64,000 nucleotides of DNA from Henriciella sp. AS95 (GCF_038900055.1 NZ_JBBMQM010000001.1:2542001-2606000), one strand, 5' to 3'; positions 10,147-20,144 are shown, counted from the stretch's first letter. Translations and numbers: made by a program. The notes: generated by a model not told the origin, from the letters alone.

Positions 10147-10947
10147 TTATTGTTGAACCTGAACCGTTACTTCCAAAGTCTCGGCACCCGGCCCGAAAGA
10201 CAAGCCCGAGATTGGGGCTGCGTCATCATAATCCAGTCCCGTTGCAACCGCCACGTAACGCGAGTCCGGCGAAATTGCATTGGAGATGTCGAATCCGACC
10301 CAGCCCAGAGCATCAACATATACCTCCGCCCAGGCATGGGAAGCATCCTGATGCACTCGGTCATTCATCATCAGGTAGCCGCTGACATATCGCGCCGGAT
10401 AGCCCAGATAGCGGGCAGCGGACACAAAGATCTGCGCATGGTCCTGACACACGCCATGGCCCGCCGCCGCCGCCTCCTCAGCCGTGGTCGTGACCTCGGT
10501 AGTGCCGGTTTCATATTGGACATTGGCCTGGATCGCCTTCGCGAGTGCATGCATGCGGTCGACATCATTGTCGAAGTCACTGCCGAGCGAATTGGCAATT
10601 TTCCGGATGGTCGGACCGGGCTTGGTCAGCTCAGACTTGCGCTCATAGAACCAGAGCGGTGTCGCCCCGCCATGCTTGCCGACCACGCCGGACTTGTCTT
10701 CGGTTTCGACTTCGCCATACGCCTTCACGAGCAGCGTTGTCGCCCCCGGATCGGTGCTGACCAGCATGGTCTGATTGTTGAACTGGTCGACGAATTCAGC
10801 CTGTTTGACGCCGCCTTCTATTTCAACGTCCCAGCTCAGCACCTTCTGCCCGTTTCGCGATTTCGGCGCGAGGCGGAGTTGATTCAGGGCGTATGAAACA
10901 GGCTGAGAAAACTCATAGCGCGTCTCGTGCGAGATCTTCAGTCGCAT
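10147..10947 (-). CDS. Transglutaminase-like cysteine protease of the Anbu operon
   Basis: Transglutaminase-core protein with an N-terminal beta domain (residues 1-100, opening MRLKISHETRYEF) and the catalytic triad Cys167 (GHGVCQDHA), His204 (DASHAWAEVY) and Asp220 (GWVGFDISN). Bacterial members are believed to act as proteases or amidases rather than cross-linking enzymes. 266 residues, no signal peptide, so cytoplasmic. Nine bases follow the alpha-E gene and 24 precede anbu, indicating one transcript. Confidence 0.9.
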   Translation of the reverse strand: MRLKISHETRYEFSQPVSYALNQLRLAPKSRNGQKVLSWDVEIEGGVKQAEFVDQFNNQTMLVSTDPGATTLLVKAYGEVETEDKSGVVGKHGGATPLWFYERKSELTKPGPTIRKIANSLGSDFDNDVDRMHALAKAIQANVQYETGTTEVTTTAEEAAAAGHGVCQDHAQIFVSAARYLGYPARYVSGYLMMNDRVHQDASHAWAEVYVDALGWVGFDISNAISPDSRYVAVATGLDYDDAAPISGLSFGPGAETLEVTVQVQQ

Positions 10948-10956
10948 GTCATCTCC

Positions 10957-11898
10957 TCAGTTTGCAAAACGATAGTCCTGCTCGATTTGCACACCCAGCT
11001 TGTTGTTATCGATAATGAGATTGGTGAGAAATTCGTGCAGTCCGTTCTCAATGATCTCATCAATGGTGGTCGTCGTCAGGCGTTGCAGCGTTTCACCGCA
11101 GATTTCCTGGCAATGTTTGGTCTCCCCATACTCGGCCTCAAGATATGCCAGGTTCCGCGCCAGATTGATGTAACAAAAAGCCAGTGACCGAGGCAGGCGC
11201 TGATCGAGAATCAGGAACTCCGAAATGGCCCGAGGCCCGGACTCCTTGTTCAGCCAGGCAAAGCTTCGCTCGGCCGCCGCAGATCGCAGAATGGTTTCCC
11301 ACTGGAAATTGTCGATCGAGCTGCCAACCATCGAAACAGATGGCAGCAGGACATAGTATTTCACATCCAGGATACGCGCGACATTATCTGTCCGCTCCAG
11401 GAAGGTGCCGATCCGGCAGAAATTGAAGATGTCATTGCGCAGCATCGTTCCATGCAAGGCACCGCGCACCTGAGCGCTTTGTTGGCGAATAAGCTCAAGC
11501 ACATTGGGCAAGTCCTTCTCAGTGACCTGCCGGGCCAGAGCATCCTTGAGCCGCATCCACGTATCATTGACGGCTTCCCACACTTCTCGCGTCAGAGCCA
11601 CGCGCACCATGCGGGCACTGCTGCGCGCCGCATCCACCACGGACATCACCGATGAAGGGTTTGTCTTGTCCCGGAGCATATAATCGATCACGTGCGTGCG
11701 ATCGATAACGTCGTGGCGCTGATTATATCCGTCGAGCGCATTGGCGGTCGTCAGTACAGACGTCCATTCGGCATCCGATGAATCCGCCCGCGTCATCGCC
11801 ATTCGCGATCCCGCTTCGATGAGGCGCGCATTATTTGCGCTGCGTTCGAGATAGCGGCACATCCAGAACAGGCCGCCAGCTGTTTTTCCAAGCATCAT
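10957..11898 (-). CDS. Alpha-E domain protein (DUF403)
   Basis: All-helical protein of 313 residues opening with the family signature LGKTAGGLFWMCRYLERSANNARLIE. No enzymatic motif is visible; the family is known from its recurrent coupling to the circularly permuted ATP-grasp protein and Anbu, where a role in making or processing a peptide-like product has been proposed but not shown. The ATG overlaps the stop of the ATP-grasp gene by four bases (ATGA), implying translational coupling. A second in-frame ATG follows directly. Confidence 0.9.
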   Translation of the reverse strand: MMLGKTAGGLFWMCRYLERSANNARLIEAGSRMAMTRADSSDAEWTSVLTTANALDGYNQRHDVIDRTHVIDYMLRDKTNPSSVMSVVDAARSSARMVRVALTREVWEAVNDTWMRLKDALARQVTEKDLPNVLELIRQQSAQVRGALHGTMLRNDIFNFCRIGTFLERTDNVARILDVKYYVLLPSVSMVGSSIDNFQWETILRSAAAERSFAWLNKESGPRAISEFLILDQRLPRSLAFCYINLARNLAYLEAEYGETKHCQEICGETLQRLTTTTIDEIIENGLHEFLTNLIIDNNKLGVQIEQDYRFAN

Positions 11899-13349
11899 GA
11901 TTCAAGCACCCACGTATCCTTGGTGCCGCCACCCTGGCTGGAATTGACCACCAGCGATCCTTTCTTCAGCGCCACACGAGTCAGCCCGCCTGGCGTGATG
12001 TCGACGCCATTAGGCGAGACAAGCACAAAGGGGCGCAGATCCACATGGCGCGGCGCGAGCCCTTTGTTCGTGAAAATGGGCACGGTGGACAGCGCGAGGG
12101 TCGGCTGGGCGATATACCCATCCGGCTTGGACTGTAGCTTCTTCCTGAATTGAGCGATCTCTTTCTTGCTGGCCGCCGGCCCGACCAGCATGCCGTAACC
12201 GCCAGAGCCATGGACTTCCTTGACCACAAGCTCTTCCAGATTGTCGAGCACGTAAGCCAGCGAGTCCGGGTCTGAACACCGCCATGTTGGCACGTTCGGC
12301 AGCTTCGCTTTCTCGCCAGTATAGAACTCTACGATATCGGGCATGTACGAATAAATCGCCTTGTCGTCCGCGATACCTGTACCGGGCGCATTCGCGATCG
12401 TGATCCCGCCGGCCCGGTAGATATCAAGAATACCCGGCACGCCCAGAACCGATTCCGGATTGAAGTTCATCGGATCAAGAAAAGCATCATCCACCCGGCG
12501 ATATAGAACGTCTACGGGAGTATAGCCCTGCGTCGTTCTCATCGCGACACGGCCATCGACAACCCGAAGGTCATGACCTTCGACAAGCTCGGCCCCCATT
12601 TCGTCAGCCAGAAAGGAGTGTTCGAAATAGGCTGAATTGTGAATACCGGGCGTTAGCACCGCCACGACGGGCTTACCATTACAGGCCGACGGCGCGCACG
12701 CAGCCAGAGACCGCCGCAACCGTTTGGGATAAGTGGAGACCTGGCAGACCTTGTTGCGAATGAAGAGGTCCGGGAACATTTCGAACATCGTCTCCCGGTT
12801 TTCCATCATGTAGGAGACGCCGGACGGCGTGCGAGCATTGTCCTCAAGCACGAAGAACTCATTCTCGCCGGTACGGACGATGTCTGTACCAACAATGTGG
12901 GTGTAAATCCCCCCGGGCGGATCGACGCCGATCATCTTTGGCTCGAAGGCGTCGTTATCACTGATCATCTCGCGCGGTATGCGTCCGGCTTTCACGATTT
13001 CCTGCCGGTGATAGATGTCATGGAGAAATGCGTTGAGCGCGAGGACCCTCTGCTCGATCCCCTCGGACAGTTTCTGCCACTCTCGATTGGAGAGAACGTG
13101 AGGGACGATATCGAACGGTATTAGCCGTTCATTGGCTTCTTCGCGTCCGTAAACATTGAACGTGATACCGGTTCGTCGGAATGCCAGTTCGGCTTCCTTG
13201 GCCTTTTTTCGAAGTATTTTTGGGTCTTCTGTTTCGAACCAGTCACAATAATCTTTATAGGGTTCGCGCGGATTTTCTCCGTGTCCGAACATTTCATCGA
13301 ATGGTGATTTATCGTCAGACATAGCTGGCGAGGGCGCCGTCTCCTTCAT
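11895..13349 (-). CDS. Circularly permuted ATP-grasp type 2 protein (DUF404/DUF407)
   Basis: Putative carboxylate-amine ligase, first gene of the Anbu operon. Family segments are visible in order: YDxF-type opening (SPFDEMFG), LEDNARTPSGVSYMMENR, TPGIHNSAYFEHSFLADEMG, LYRRVDDAFLDP, GTGIADDKAIYSYMP, VVKEVHGSGGYGMLVGP and a glycine-rich end (SSQGGGTKDTWVL). I place the start at the ATG giving 484 residues because AAGGTGA lies ten bases upstream; the frame extends further without a better ribosome site, and another ATG follows nine codons later. By homology it would join amino groups to carboxylates using ATP; the product is unknown. Confidence 0.88.
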   Translation of the reverse strand: MKETAPSPAMSDDKSPFDEMFGHGENPREPYKDYCDWFETEDPKILRKKAKEAELAFRRTGITFNVYGREEANERLIPFDIVPHVLSNREWQKLSEGIEQRVLALNAFLHDIYHRQEIVKAGRIPREMISDNDAFEPKMIGVDPPGGIYTHIVGTDIVRTGENEFFVLEDNARTPSGVSYMMENRETMFEMFPDLFIRNKVCQVSTYPKRLRRSLAACAPSACNGKPVVAVLTPGIHNSAYFEHSFLADEMGAELVEGHDLRVVDGRVAMRTTQGYTPVDVLYRRVDDAFLDPMNFNPESVLGVPGILDIYRAGGITIANAPGTGIADDKAIYSYMPDIVEFYTGEKAKLPNVPTWRCSDPDSLAYVLDNLEELVVKEVHGSGGYGMLVGPAASKKEIAQFRKKLQSKPDGYIAQPTLALSTVPIFTNKGLAPRHVDLRPFVLVSPNGVDITPGGLTRVALKKGSLVVNSSQGGGTKDTWVLES

Positions 13350-13588
13350 TGCAATTGGGTCACCTTTGCATCCGATCGCGTTGGAGGCAAAAACTTTCAC
13401 TTTTACCGGGCGATACAGGGTGAACCTGCCTAATATTCGAGCGGCTGAAACGCAGCAAAGTTCCGAAACAATCGCCAGATTCCCGATGTCAGCTGCGCAT
13501 TTCAGCATTGTGTCTTTTTAGTCACACACCTTATCCGGGAGTAATAACCGACGTGCAACCGGAATGAATGTGCTGCGTTGGAGCCAGC

Positions 13589-14902
13589 ATGACACACCTG
13601 CAATCATCCCTGCAGCACGAACCGGTTGATGCACCGGACTCGAGCCCTGCCCTAGAAGTGGCTCTCCTCACATGGGAGTATCCGCCAATCCCGACAGCCA
13701 AGGGCCGCGTTGCCTGCGAGACCGCTCATGCGCTCGCGGCGCACGGCGTGAATGTCCGGGTCTTCACAATGGACCGCGATGACGTCGTCACGACCGACCA
13801 CGACCGCATTGAGGTCATCGGTTGCGCCGGACGGATCACTGGTCTTCGCCGGCTGATGCGGGCTATTCCCGGCCTGGAACACCTTGCCGCCGCTGCCGCC
13901 TTCCGCGAACGCGTGCAGGATGAACACGAGCGCCACCCCTTCGATCTGATCGAGGCGACCAATTGTGGTGCCCCCGCCGCCATGCTGATGGATTGCGGCC
14001 TTCCGATCGTAATTCGGAACACTGCGCCTCACGCTATTGACGCGCCTCGCTCGAATACAATGGGGTCGCGCCTGTCGGCTTTTGTCGCCCGTGGCCTGGA
14101 GGCGAAATGTGCCAACAGCGCCGCCGCGGTCATCTCCAATAGCCGCACGCATGCGAGTTTCATAAAGGATTGGTACGAGTTCCGTCCCGGTCACATCCAC
14201 ATGGTGACACCGGTTTCGGTCGATCCGCAAATCGCCAGGGCCGGGGCATCCCTGCCCTATCCGCCAGCCCATGCGCGGCTTCGTCTTGGATATGTTGGCG
14301 ACGGTAGCGCCCGAAAAGGGCTTGATGAGCTACTCATCGCCTTCGACATCGTCGTGCATGCTTCGCAAGCCAAGGATGAACCGCTGCCAGAGCTCCACGT
14401 GATCGGTCTCGACGCTGCGGACATCGATAACCGGATGGCGAAACTCGGCATTTCCGAAATCGCCCGGGAACAGATCCTCGACTTCGGTCGCCTGACAGAT
14501 GAATCGATGAGCCATGTACTGGCGCGTTGCCACGGTATTGTGGCGCCATCCCGCTATCAGTCCACCGGGTCGATCTACCGCGAGGCAGCCGCGTTCGGTC
14601 GCCCGCTGGTCGCCAGTGAGGAAGATCCCGCTGCTGCAGAGTTCCTGCGGAAGTACGCCTGCGGCCGCCTGGCACCTTCCTGTGAACCTGGTGACCTTGC
14701 CCGGACCATTCTGGAAACCTTCTCTGACCGCGCTCAGCTGGTGCAGATGCGCCATCGCGGCCTTGACGCCGCAAAGAGCTGGAGCCGCGCAGAATTTGGC
14801 GCGCGGACACTGCAAGTTTATCGCCGGGCCATGAACCTCGCGCCGATCAGCCTGCCTGCCTATCAGGACGGTCAGACCAGCAAGACGCGGATAACGATTT
14901 AA
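13589..14902 (+). CDS. Glycosyltransferase family 4 protein
   Basis: GT-B fold, 437 residues: an N-terminal acceptor domain beginning LLTWEYPPIPTAKGRVACET and a C-terminal nucleotide-sugar domain with GYVGDGSARKGLDELL and the E-x7-E-like region SIYREAAAFGRPLVASEEDP. It probably transfers a sugar to an envelope glycan or compatible solute; donor and acceptor are unknown. Start chosen at the ATG with GGAG six bases upstream; an ATG seven codons earlier is possible. It is divergent from the Anbu operon across about 240 bp. Confidence 0.85.
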   Translation: MTHLQSSLQHEPVDAPDSSPALEVALLTWEYPPIPTAKGRVACETAHALAAHGVNVRVFTMDRDDVVTTDHDRIEVIGCAGRITGLRRLMRAIPGLEHLAAAAAFRERVQDEHERHPFDLIEATNCGAPAAMLMDCGLPIVIRNTAPHAIDAPRSNTMGSRLSAFVARGLEAKCANSAAAVISNSRTHASFIKDWYEFRPGHIHMVTPVSVDPQIARAGASLPYPPAHARLRLGYVGDGSARKGLDELLIAFDIVVHASQAKDEPLPELHVIGLDAADIDNRMAKLGISEIAREQILDFGRLTDESMSHVLARCHGIVAPSRYQSTGSIYREAAAFGRPLVASEEDPAAAEFLRKYACGRLAPSCEPGDLARTILETFSDRAQLVQMRHRGLDAAKSWSRAEFGARTLQVYRRAMNLAPISLPAYQDGQTSKTRITI

Positions 14903-14922
14903 GCTCACAGCCGGTCAGGTGA

Positions 14923-15852
14923 TCACCGTGCGTCGGCTATGGCCGCCTCGTGCTCGTCTTTCCGCAAGTCTGCGCTAGCGAGCGTAAGCCACTCGCGCAA
15001 CACCGCAATTTTGGGCTCGTTCTTGCGGGCATCGAGAGTGGAAAAATACCAGTTCGCCGGGTGTCTGACGTGCAGGCCCGAGAAGACTTCCACCAGCCGC
15101 CCTTCCGCAAGATCTTCATTGGCGAACGGATCGATGGCGAGCGCCACGCCGAGCCCCTTCGCTGCCGAATCCAGGGCGTGGTCGTAGCTGTCAAAGCGGC
15201 TATCGCCAGCAGAGTCGACCTCGCCCGCCCCGACAGCCTCAAGCCAGACATCCCAGTCACCCTGCGATGGGTAGACCTGCAACAAAGTATGGTCAGAGAG
15301 ATCGGACGGGCGTTTCAAGCCGGGATTGCGAGACAGGTATTCCGGGCTGCAAACAGGATAGACGGTCGAGCTGAAGAGATACGTATAATCGACCTTGTTC
15401 TCACTCGGCTCGCCGATCATCACACACGCGTCTGCCGCCCCTGTGGACAGGTCAATGTCATCCTGAGACGTAACGATACCAAGCTCGATCGAGTCATGCT
15501 CGGCTTTCAATCGGGGCAGCCGCGGCAATAACCAGCGCACCGCGAAGGTTGAATAGACCTGCAGCGTCACCCGGCGACTCCCGCCTTCGCTGATCTCGCT
15601 TGCGGCGTCACTGATACTACGCAAGGCCCGACTGACTTCGACAGAAAATTTTAGCCCCTCGGCCGTGAGATCGAAGCCTGACCGCCCCCGATTCATAAGG
15701 CGGCAGCCCAGCTCCTTCTCAAGTCGCCGGATCTGATGGCTCACAGCAGAAGGGGTGACATTCAGTTCGCTTGAGGCGTCTTTGAAGTTCTGCAACCGGC
15801 AGACCGACTCGAACGCGCGCAGGGCCGTCATTGACGGTAATCTGGGTGTCAC
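14923..15852 (-). CDS. LysR-family transcriptional regulator (GcvA-like)
   Basis: N-terminal winged helix-turn-helix (LRAFESVCRLQNFKDASSEL, then SAVSHQIRRLEKELG) at residues 8-65, followed by a type-2 periplasmic-binding-like effector domain. 309 residues. It uses a GTG start with AAGGA six bases upstream. It is divergent from the TonB receptor operon, with an AT-rich dyad between the two starts, so it is the obvious candidate regulator of the catabolic cluster to its right. The inducer cannot be inferred. Confidence 0.9.
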   Translation of the reverse strand: MTPRLPSMTALRAFESVCRLQNFKDASSELNVTPSAVSHQIRRLEKELGCRLMNRGRSGFDLTAEGLKFSVEVSRALRSISDAASEISEGGSRRVTLQVYSTFAVRWLLPRLPRLKAEHDSIELGIVTSQDDIDLSTGAADACVMIGEPSENKVDYTYLFSSTVYPVCSPEYLSRNPGLKRPSDLSDHTLLQVYPSQGDWDVWLEAVGAGEVDSAGDSRFDSYDHALDSAAKGLGVALAIDPFANEDLAEGRLVEVFSGLHVRHPANWYFSTLDARKNEPKIAVLREWLTLASADLRKDEHEAAIADAR

Positions 15853-15927
15853 TGCAATCCTTCCAAAGAGGCGTAGGCGGCCTCGTCTATTGATGAGCCA
15901 AAATCGAATTCAGCCCATTACATGAAT

Positions 15928-15949
15928 TTTTTTCACTTAAGTCAAAAAA
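15928..15949. promoter_or_regulatory. AT-rich 22-bp dyad, candidate LysR operator
   Basis: A T6 tract and an A6 tract are arranged symmetrically around the core ACTTAAGT, with one mismatched pair next to it. It lies in the 176-bp space between the divergent regulator and the TonB receptor gene, where LysR-type proteins normally bind. Symmetry and position are seen; the binding protein is inferred. Confidence 0.45.
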
Positions 15950-16028
15950 TTATCTGCCTTTGCCAGCCGCCCAGCTACCGCTACCCAGACGATCGAAACA
16001 CTTGAAATCTATTGGGAGAGACCGCGCA

Positions 16029-18413
16029 ATGCCAACGCATATTCGCCTTCGTGACACCGTTAAAGGATCAGCGTCGAGGTTTGAACTTGCTTCGGTTCTC
16101 CTCTCATCAACCGCGATAGCGCTTGCGGTCGCAGCGCCCCAGGCCTCGGCTCAACAGGCCGAAGGCGATAGCGAGGCGCGGCTCGGCACGGTCACCGTCA
16201 CAGCCCAGAAACGCGAAGAGAATCTGCAGGATGTGCCGCTGTCCATTCAGGCCATCACGAATGAGGAAATCGAAAATCTCGGCATTGAGCAGTTCGAGGA
16301 CCTCGCCTTCCTGTCGCCATCGACCTCGTTTGTCAGCTCTGGGCCCGGCACCCAGAACCTCTTCATCCGGGGCGTCGCCGACGGGTCGAACCCCAACCGT
16401 CCGAATACCGCGACGGCGACGCTTTATCTCGACGAGCAGCCGCTCACCGTCGGCGGGACAATCATTGACCTGCACGGCTATGACATCGAGCGCTATGAGG
16501 TGCTCAACGGGCCGCAAGGTACATATTATGGTGCAGGGGCCGTGTCAGGCACCGTCCGGATCATTACCAACAAGCCGGACCCATCGGGCTTTGAAGCGGG
16601 TTTCGACGTTACAGCGGGCCTGATCGAGGAAGGTGACTCGATCCGGACCGTCGAAGGCTTCGTCAATCTTCCAATCGCGGAAGACCGCGCCGCCGTGCGC
16701 CTGGTTGGCTGGTACGACTATGACGGCGGCTTCATCGACAATATCCCGTTCCAGCGCACCTGGACCAATGGCGCCGTCGGCGACAACAGCCAGGTTGCCG
16801 AGGAAGACTACAACACCACAGAGATCTTTGGCGGGCGCGCAGCGCTCACAGCCGATCTGACACCCGACTGGACCGGCACCGTCTCCGCCTTCTACCAATC
16901 CGCGGAAACATCAGGCGCCTGGGATCATGACCCACGCCGCCGCGGCGACCTCCAGGTCGTTCGTTTCGGCCCGGATACCGGAGACCGCGAATTCGGCCAG
17001 ATTGCGCTGACCCTCGAGGGCAGCACGCCAATCGCCGACATCGTCGCCACGACCTCCTACTTCAAGCAGAACAACAAGACATCGAACGACTATTCCGATT
17101 ACGTCGAATATGCCTCCTTCAATCAGTGGATCCAGCAATTCGCCTGCGACGAGTTCTACTATTACGGAAATGTCGGCTGCAACGACCCACGCCAGACCTT
17201 CAATGGCGACTATGAAGACAGCCGCTGGTCAACCGAAATCCGGGCGACGTCTAACCATGACGGCCCGCTCCAGTGGATCCTCGGGGCCTATTTCGAGCAG
17301 AATGACAACGAAACATCGATGTTCTGGGACATGCCCGGCATCAAGTTCGAGGGCGCACCTGCGGCTTACTATCTCGGCCTTTATGGCGGCGATCCGCTGC
17401 CGAATGAATGGTATTCCGTCTACGGCAAATCAGACAGCGAGCAGCAGGCTGTCTTCGGCGAGATCAGCTATCAGTTCACCGACAAGCTGAAAGCGACGCT
17501 CGGAGCGCGCTTCTTCGAGGATTCCTTCGAGAGCGCACCGGGTGGCTGGTCGACTTACTTCTATTCGCCAAAGACGGGGTCGGAGGGATCATCCGGTTCG
17601 ACGAGCGGCGAAGGCTTCAAGTTTAACGTCCAGTACCGGTTCACCGACGACTTGCTCGGCTACTTCAACTTTGCGCAGGGCTTCAGGCAGGGCGGATCGA
17701 ACGGCGCGGTTGGTGAAACCAATCCGCTGGTGCCGCAGACCTACGAGCCAGATTATCTCGATTCCTATGAGATCGGGATGAAGACCCAGTTCGCCAATGG
17801 GCGGGTGACGCTCAATGGCGCGATCTACAAGATGCTGTGGGATGACTTCCAGACGTCCATCTACGATATCAATATCGCGCCGGTCGTCTTCTACGCCAAT
17901 GCCGGCAATGCCGAAATCACCGGCGCCGAAATGGATCTGAGAACCTTCATCACCGACGACTGGACGTTCAATTTCTCGGCCAACTATACCGACTCCGTCC
18001 TGGCAGAAGACTTCGTCTCGCTTGTCGACGCGAACCAGAACTTTGCCGAAGAAGGCACCCGCCTGCCATACGTGCCGGAGTGGAAATTCACCTCGTCGAG
18101 CCGGTATGAATTCAGCCTGTCCGACACCCTCGATGGATATGTACAGGCGAGCTACGCCTATACCGGCGACACTTACAATCTGCTGGTAAATGATCCTTTC
18201 CGGCCTGAAATCGCTCCGGAAAAGCAGGATTCCTATGGCCTGCTCGACCTACGCACCGGCATTGACCGGGGCAATTATACGCTGGAGCTCTTCGCAACGA
18301 ACGTGACGGACGAACGCGCCGAGCTGTTCATCAACAATGGCTATTATGATGAGCGGATCACAACCAACCGGCCAAGGACCATCGGTCTGAAGCTGACCGG
18401 GCGTTTTAATTAG
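16029..18413 (+). CDS. TonB-dependent outer-membrane receptor
   Basis: Outer-membrane active transporter. Start at the ATG after GGGAGAG, giving 794 residues with a signal peptide ending near ASAQQ. The plug domain begins LGTVTVTAQKREENLQDVPL and includes GPQGTYYGAGAVSGTVRI; the barrel ends with an aromatic-rich strand finishing in Asn-stop. Membership of the broad TonB receptor family common in sphingomonads and Hyphomonadaceae is clear; the ligand is not. It heads a seven-gene unit with esterases and a BCCT transporter, so an ester or organic cation is more likely than iron. Confidence 0.93.
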   Translation: MPTHIRLRDTVKGSASRFELASVLLSSTAIALAVAAPQASAQQAEGDSEARLGTVTVTAQKREENLQDVPLSIQAITNEEIENLGIEQFEDLAFLSPSTSFVSSGPGTQNLFIRGVADGSNPNRPNTATATLYLDEQPLTVGGTIIDLHGYDIERYEVLNGPQGTYYGAGAVSGTVRIITNKPDPSGFEAGFDVTAGLIEEGDSIRTVEGFVNLPIAEDRAAVRLVGWYDYDGGFIDNIPFQRTWTNGAVGDNSQVAEEDYNTTEIFGGRAALTADLTPDWTGTVSAFYQSAETSGAWDHDPRRRGDLQVVRFGPDTGDREFGQIALTLEGSTPIADIVATTSYFKQNNKTSNDYSDYVEYASFNQWIQQFACDEFYYYGNVGCNDPRQTFNGDYEDSRWSTEIRATSNHDGPLQWILGAYFEQNDNETSMFWDMPGIKFEGAPAAYYLGLYGGDPLPNEWYSVYGKSDSEQQAVFGEISYQFTDKLKATLGARFFEDSFESAPGGWSTYFYSPKTGSEGSSGSTSGEGFKFNVQYRFTDDLLGYFNFAQGFRQGGSNGAVGETNPLVPQTYEPDYLDSYEIGMKTQFANGRVTLNGAIYKMLWDDFQTSIYDINIAPVVFYANAGNAEITGAEMDLRTFITDDWTFNFSANYTDSVLAEDFVSLVDANQNFAEEGTRLPYVPEWKFTSSSRYEFSLSDTLDGYVQASYAYTGDTYNLLVNDPFRPEIAPEKQDSYGLLDLRTGIDRGNYTLELFATNVTDERAELFINNGYYDERITTNRPRTIGLKLTGRFN

Positions 18414-18416
18414 TGC

Positions 18417-20144
18417 ATGAGACGCGCATTGTCCGCCGGGCTGTTGGCCGCCGCCGCAACCGCGTGCTCAACCTCAACGGTTGAACGCACGCAGGTGATC
18501 GACGCGGTCACCGAGTATGGCGTCGTACACGGCCACCCATCAGATGGAGCAAGGGCCTGGTTCGCCATTCCCTATGCCGCAGCGCCAGTGGACGATTTGC
18601 GATGGGAGCCGCCTCAGCACCCGCAAGCTTGGACCGGCGCGCTGAACGCTGACCAGCCTGGACAGCCATGTGCCCAGCCCGGCTATGAAGAGGACGGCGC
18701 CTTCAAGGTGCTCGGTTTCGAAGACTGCCTGACCCTCAACGTCTATGCGCCCGCCGAGACCGCAGACAAGCCGCTGCCCGTCATGGTGTGGATCCATGGC
18801 GGCGGAAACTATGCCGGGTCCGCCGCTGAATATGATGGGTCTCGTCTGGCAGCTGCGCAGGACGTGATCGTCGTCACGGTGAACTACCGGCTCGGACCAT
18901 TCGGCTGGTTTCATCACGAGGCGATGACGACCGCCGATGACGGCTCGGCCCGGACCGGTCAGTTCGCCCTGCTCGACCTGATCGCTTCCCTGGAATGGGT
19001 CGAGGCGAACATCGGTGCTTTTGGCGGCGATGCGGACAATGTGACAATCTTCGGGGAATCGGCAGGCGCACAAAATGTTTATGCGCTGGTCTTGGCCAAG
19101 CGGGCTGCCGGCCTGTTCGACAAGGCCATCGCCGAGAGCGGCGGCTTCTGGAATATGAGCTTGCCGCAAGCCCGCAACCTGACAACCGAAACGCCGCCCG
19201 GCACGCGCGCAAGCGCCAATGAGATTATCGTCGACCTGCTCATTCAGGACGGCCGCGCAGACTCGCGGGCGGACGCCACCGCTTTGATTGAGACAATGTC
19301 ACAGGATGATCTTCTGGACTGGATGCGCGGTCTGGACACCGAATCTATTCTTCGTCCCTACGCTGACCAGCACGATCTCGGCTATGACCTGCCGAGCGTG
19401 GTTCAGGACGGCGTCCTGCTACCAAAGACCGATCACCGCGCGCACATTGCGTCGGGAGACTACAATCAGGTCCCGATGCTGATCGGAAGCAACCGGAATG
19501 AACAGAAGCTCTGGCAGGCCTTCGATCCGTCCTTCGTCGATTGGTCCAGTGGCGCTCCGGATATCCTGGACCGGAACCGGTACACAGCCGTCGACCAGCA
19601 CTATTCCAACCTCTGGACCTTCGACGCCGTGGACGATCTCGCGCCGCGTCTGGACGCGCCCGTCTTCGCCTACCGTTTCGACTGGGACGAGCAACCGTCA
19701 CAGCCCGTGGACTGGCCATTTCTGATGGGCTCATCCCATGGACTGGAAATCCCCTTCGTGTTCGGCACGTTTGAGGCCTCGGGCATCGAGGATATTTTCA
19801 ACGATGACAATGAAGCCGGGCGGCTGACGCTTTCAGACGCGATGATGTCCTATTGGGGCGCATTCGCTCATACAGGCGATCCCGGCGCTGGCGCGGACAG
19901 CGGGCTGACCGACTGGCCGTCATGGCAGACATCCCAATCCAAGCTCATCTTTGACACCGGCCCGCTAAGCATTGAGCGCGTACCGGATGAAAGCCGCGAA
20001 CAGCTGCTCGACGCGGCGCTCGGCGATACGCGTTTGACCGATGCCGACCGCTGCCTGATCCTGCATCACAATAGCCTCTATCCCAGTCTCGACATCAAGC
20101 GCCTCGCCGAGGCCGGATGTGAGCCTGCCTGGGCCGGGGAGTAG
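18417..20144 (+). CDS. Type-B carboxylesterase, predicted lipoprotein
   Basis: Alpha/beta hydrolase of the carboxylesterase/cholinesterase family. Nucleophile Ser215 in FGESAG, catalytic His441 in GSSHGLEIPFVFG, oxyanion-hole segment WIHGGGNYAG. The N terminus (MRRALSAGLL...) has a possible lipobox ending at Cys17, so it probably acts in the periplasm or at a membrane surface. 575 residues, three bases after the TonB receptor stop. A second family member lies five genes downstream. Natural substrates in this family include esters of choline-like alcohols, but substrate cannot be assigned from sequence. Confidence 0.9.
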   Translation: MRRALSAGLLAAAATACSTSTVERTQVIDAVTEYGVVHGHPSDGARAWFAIPYAAAPVDDLRWEPPQHPQAWTGALNADQPGQPCAQPGYEEDGAFKVLGFEDCLTLNVYAPAETADKPLPVMVWIHGGGNYAGSAAEYDGSRLAAAQDVIVVTVNYRLGPFGWFHHEAMTTADDGSARTGQFALLDLIASLEWVEANIGAFGGDADNVTIFGESAGAQNVYALVLAKRAAGLFDKAIAESGGFWNMSLPQARNLTTETPPGTRASANEIIVDLLIQDGRADSRADATALIETMSQDDLLDWMRGLDTESILRPYADQHDLGYDLPSVVQDGVLLPKTDHRAHIASGDYNQVPMLIGSNRNEQKLWQAFDPSFVDWSSGAPDILDRNRYTAVDQHYSNLWTFDAVDDLAPRLDAPVFAYRFDWDEQPSQPVDWPFLMGSSHGLEIPFVFGTFEASGIEDIFNDDNEAGRLTLSDAMMSYWGAFAHTGDPGAGADSGLTDWPSWQTSQSKLIFDTGPLSIERVPDESREQLLDAALGDTRLTDADRCLILHHNSLYPSLDIKRLAEAGCEPAWAGE

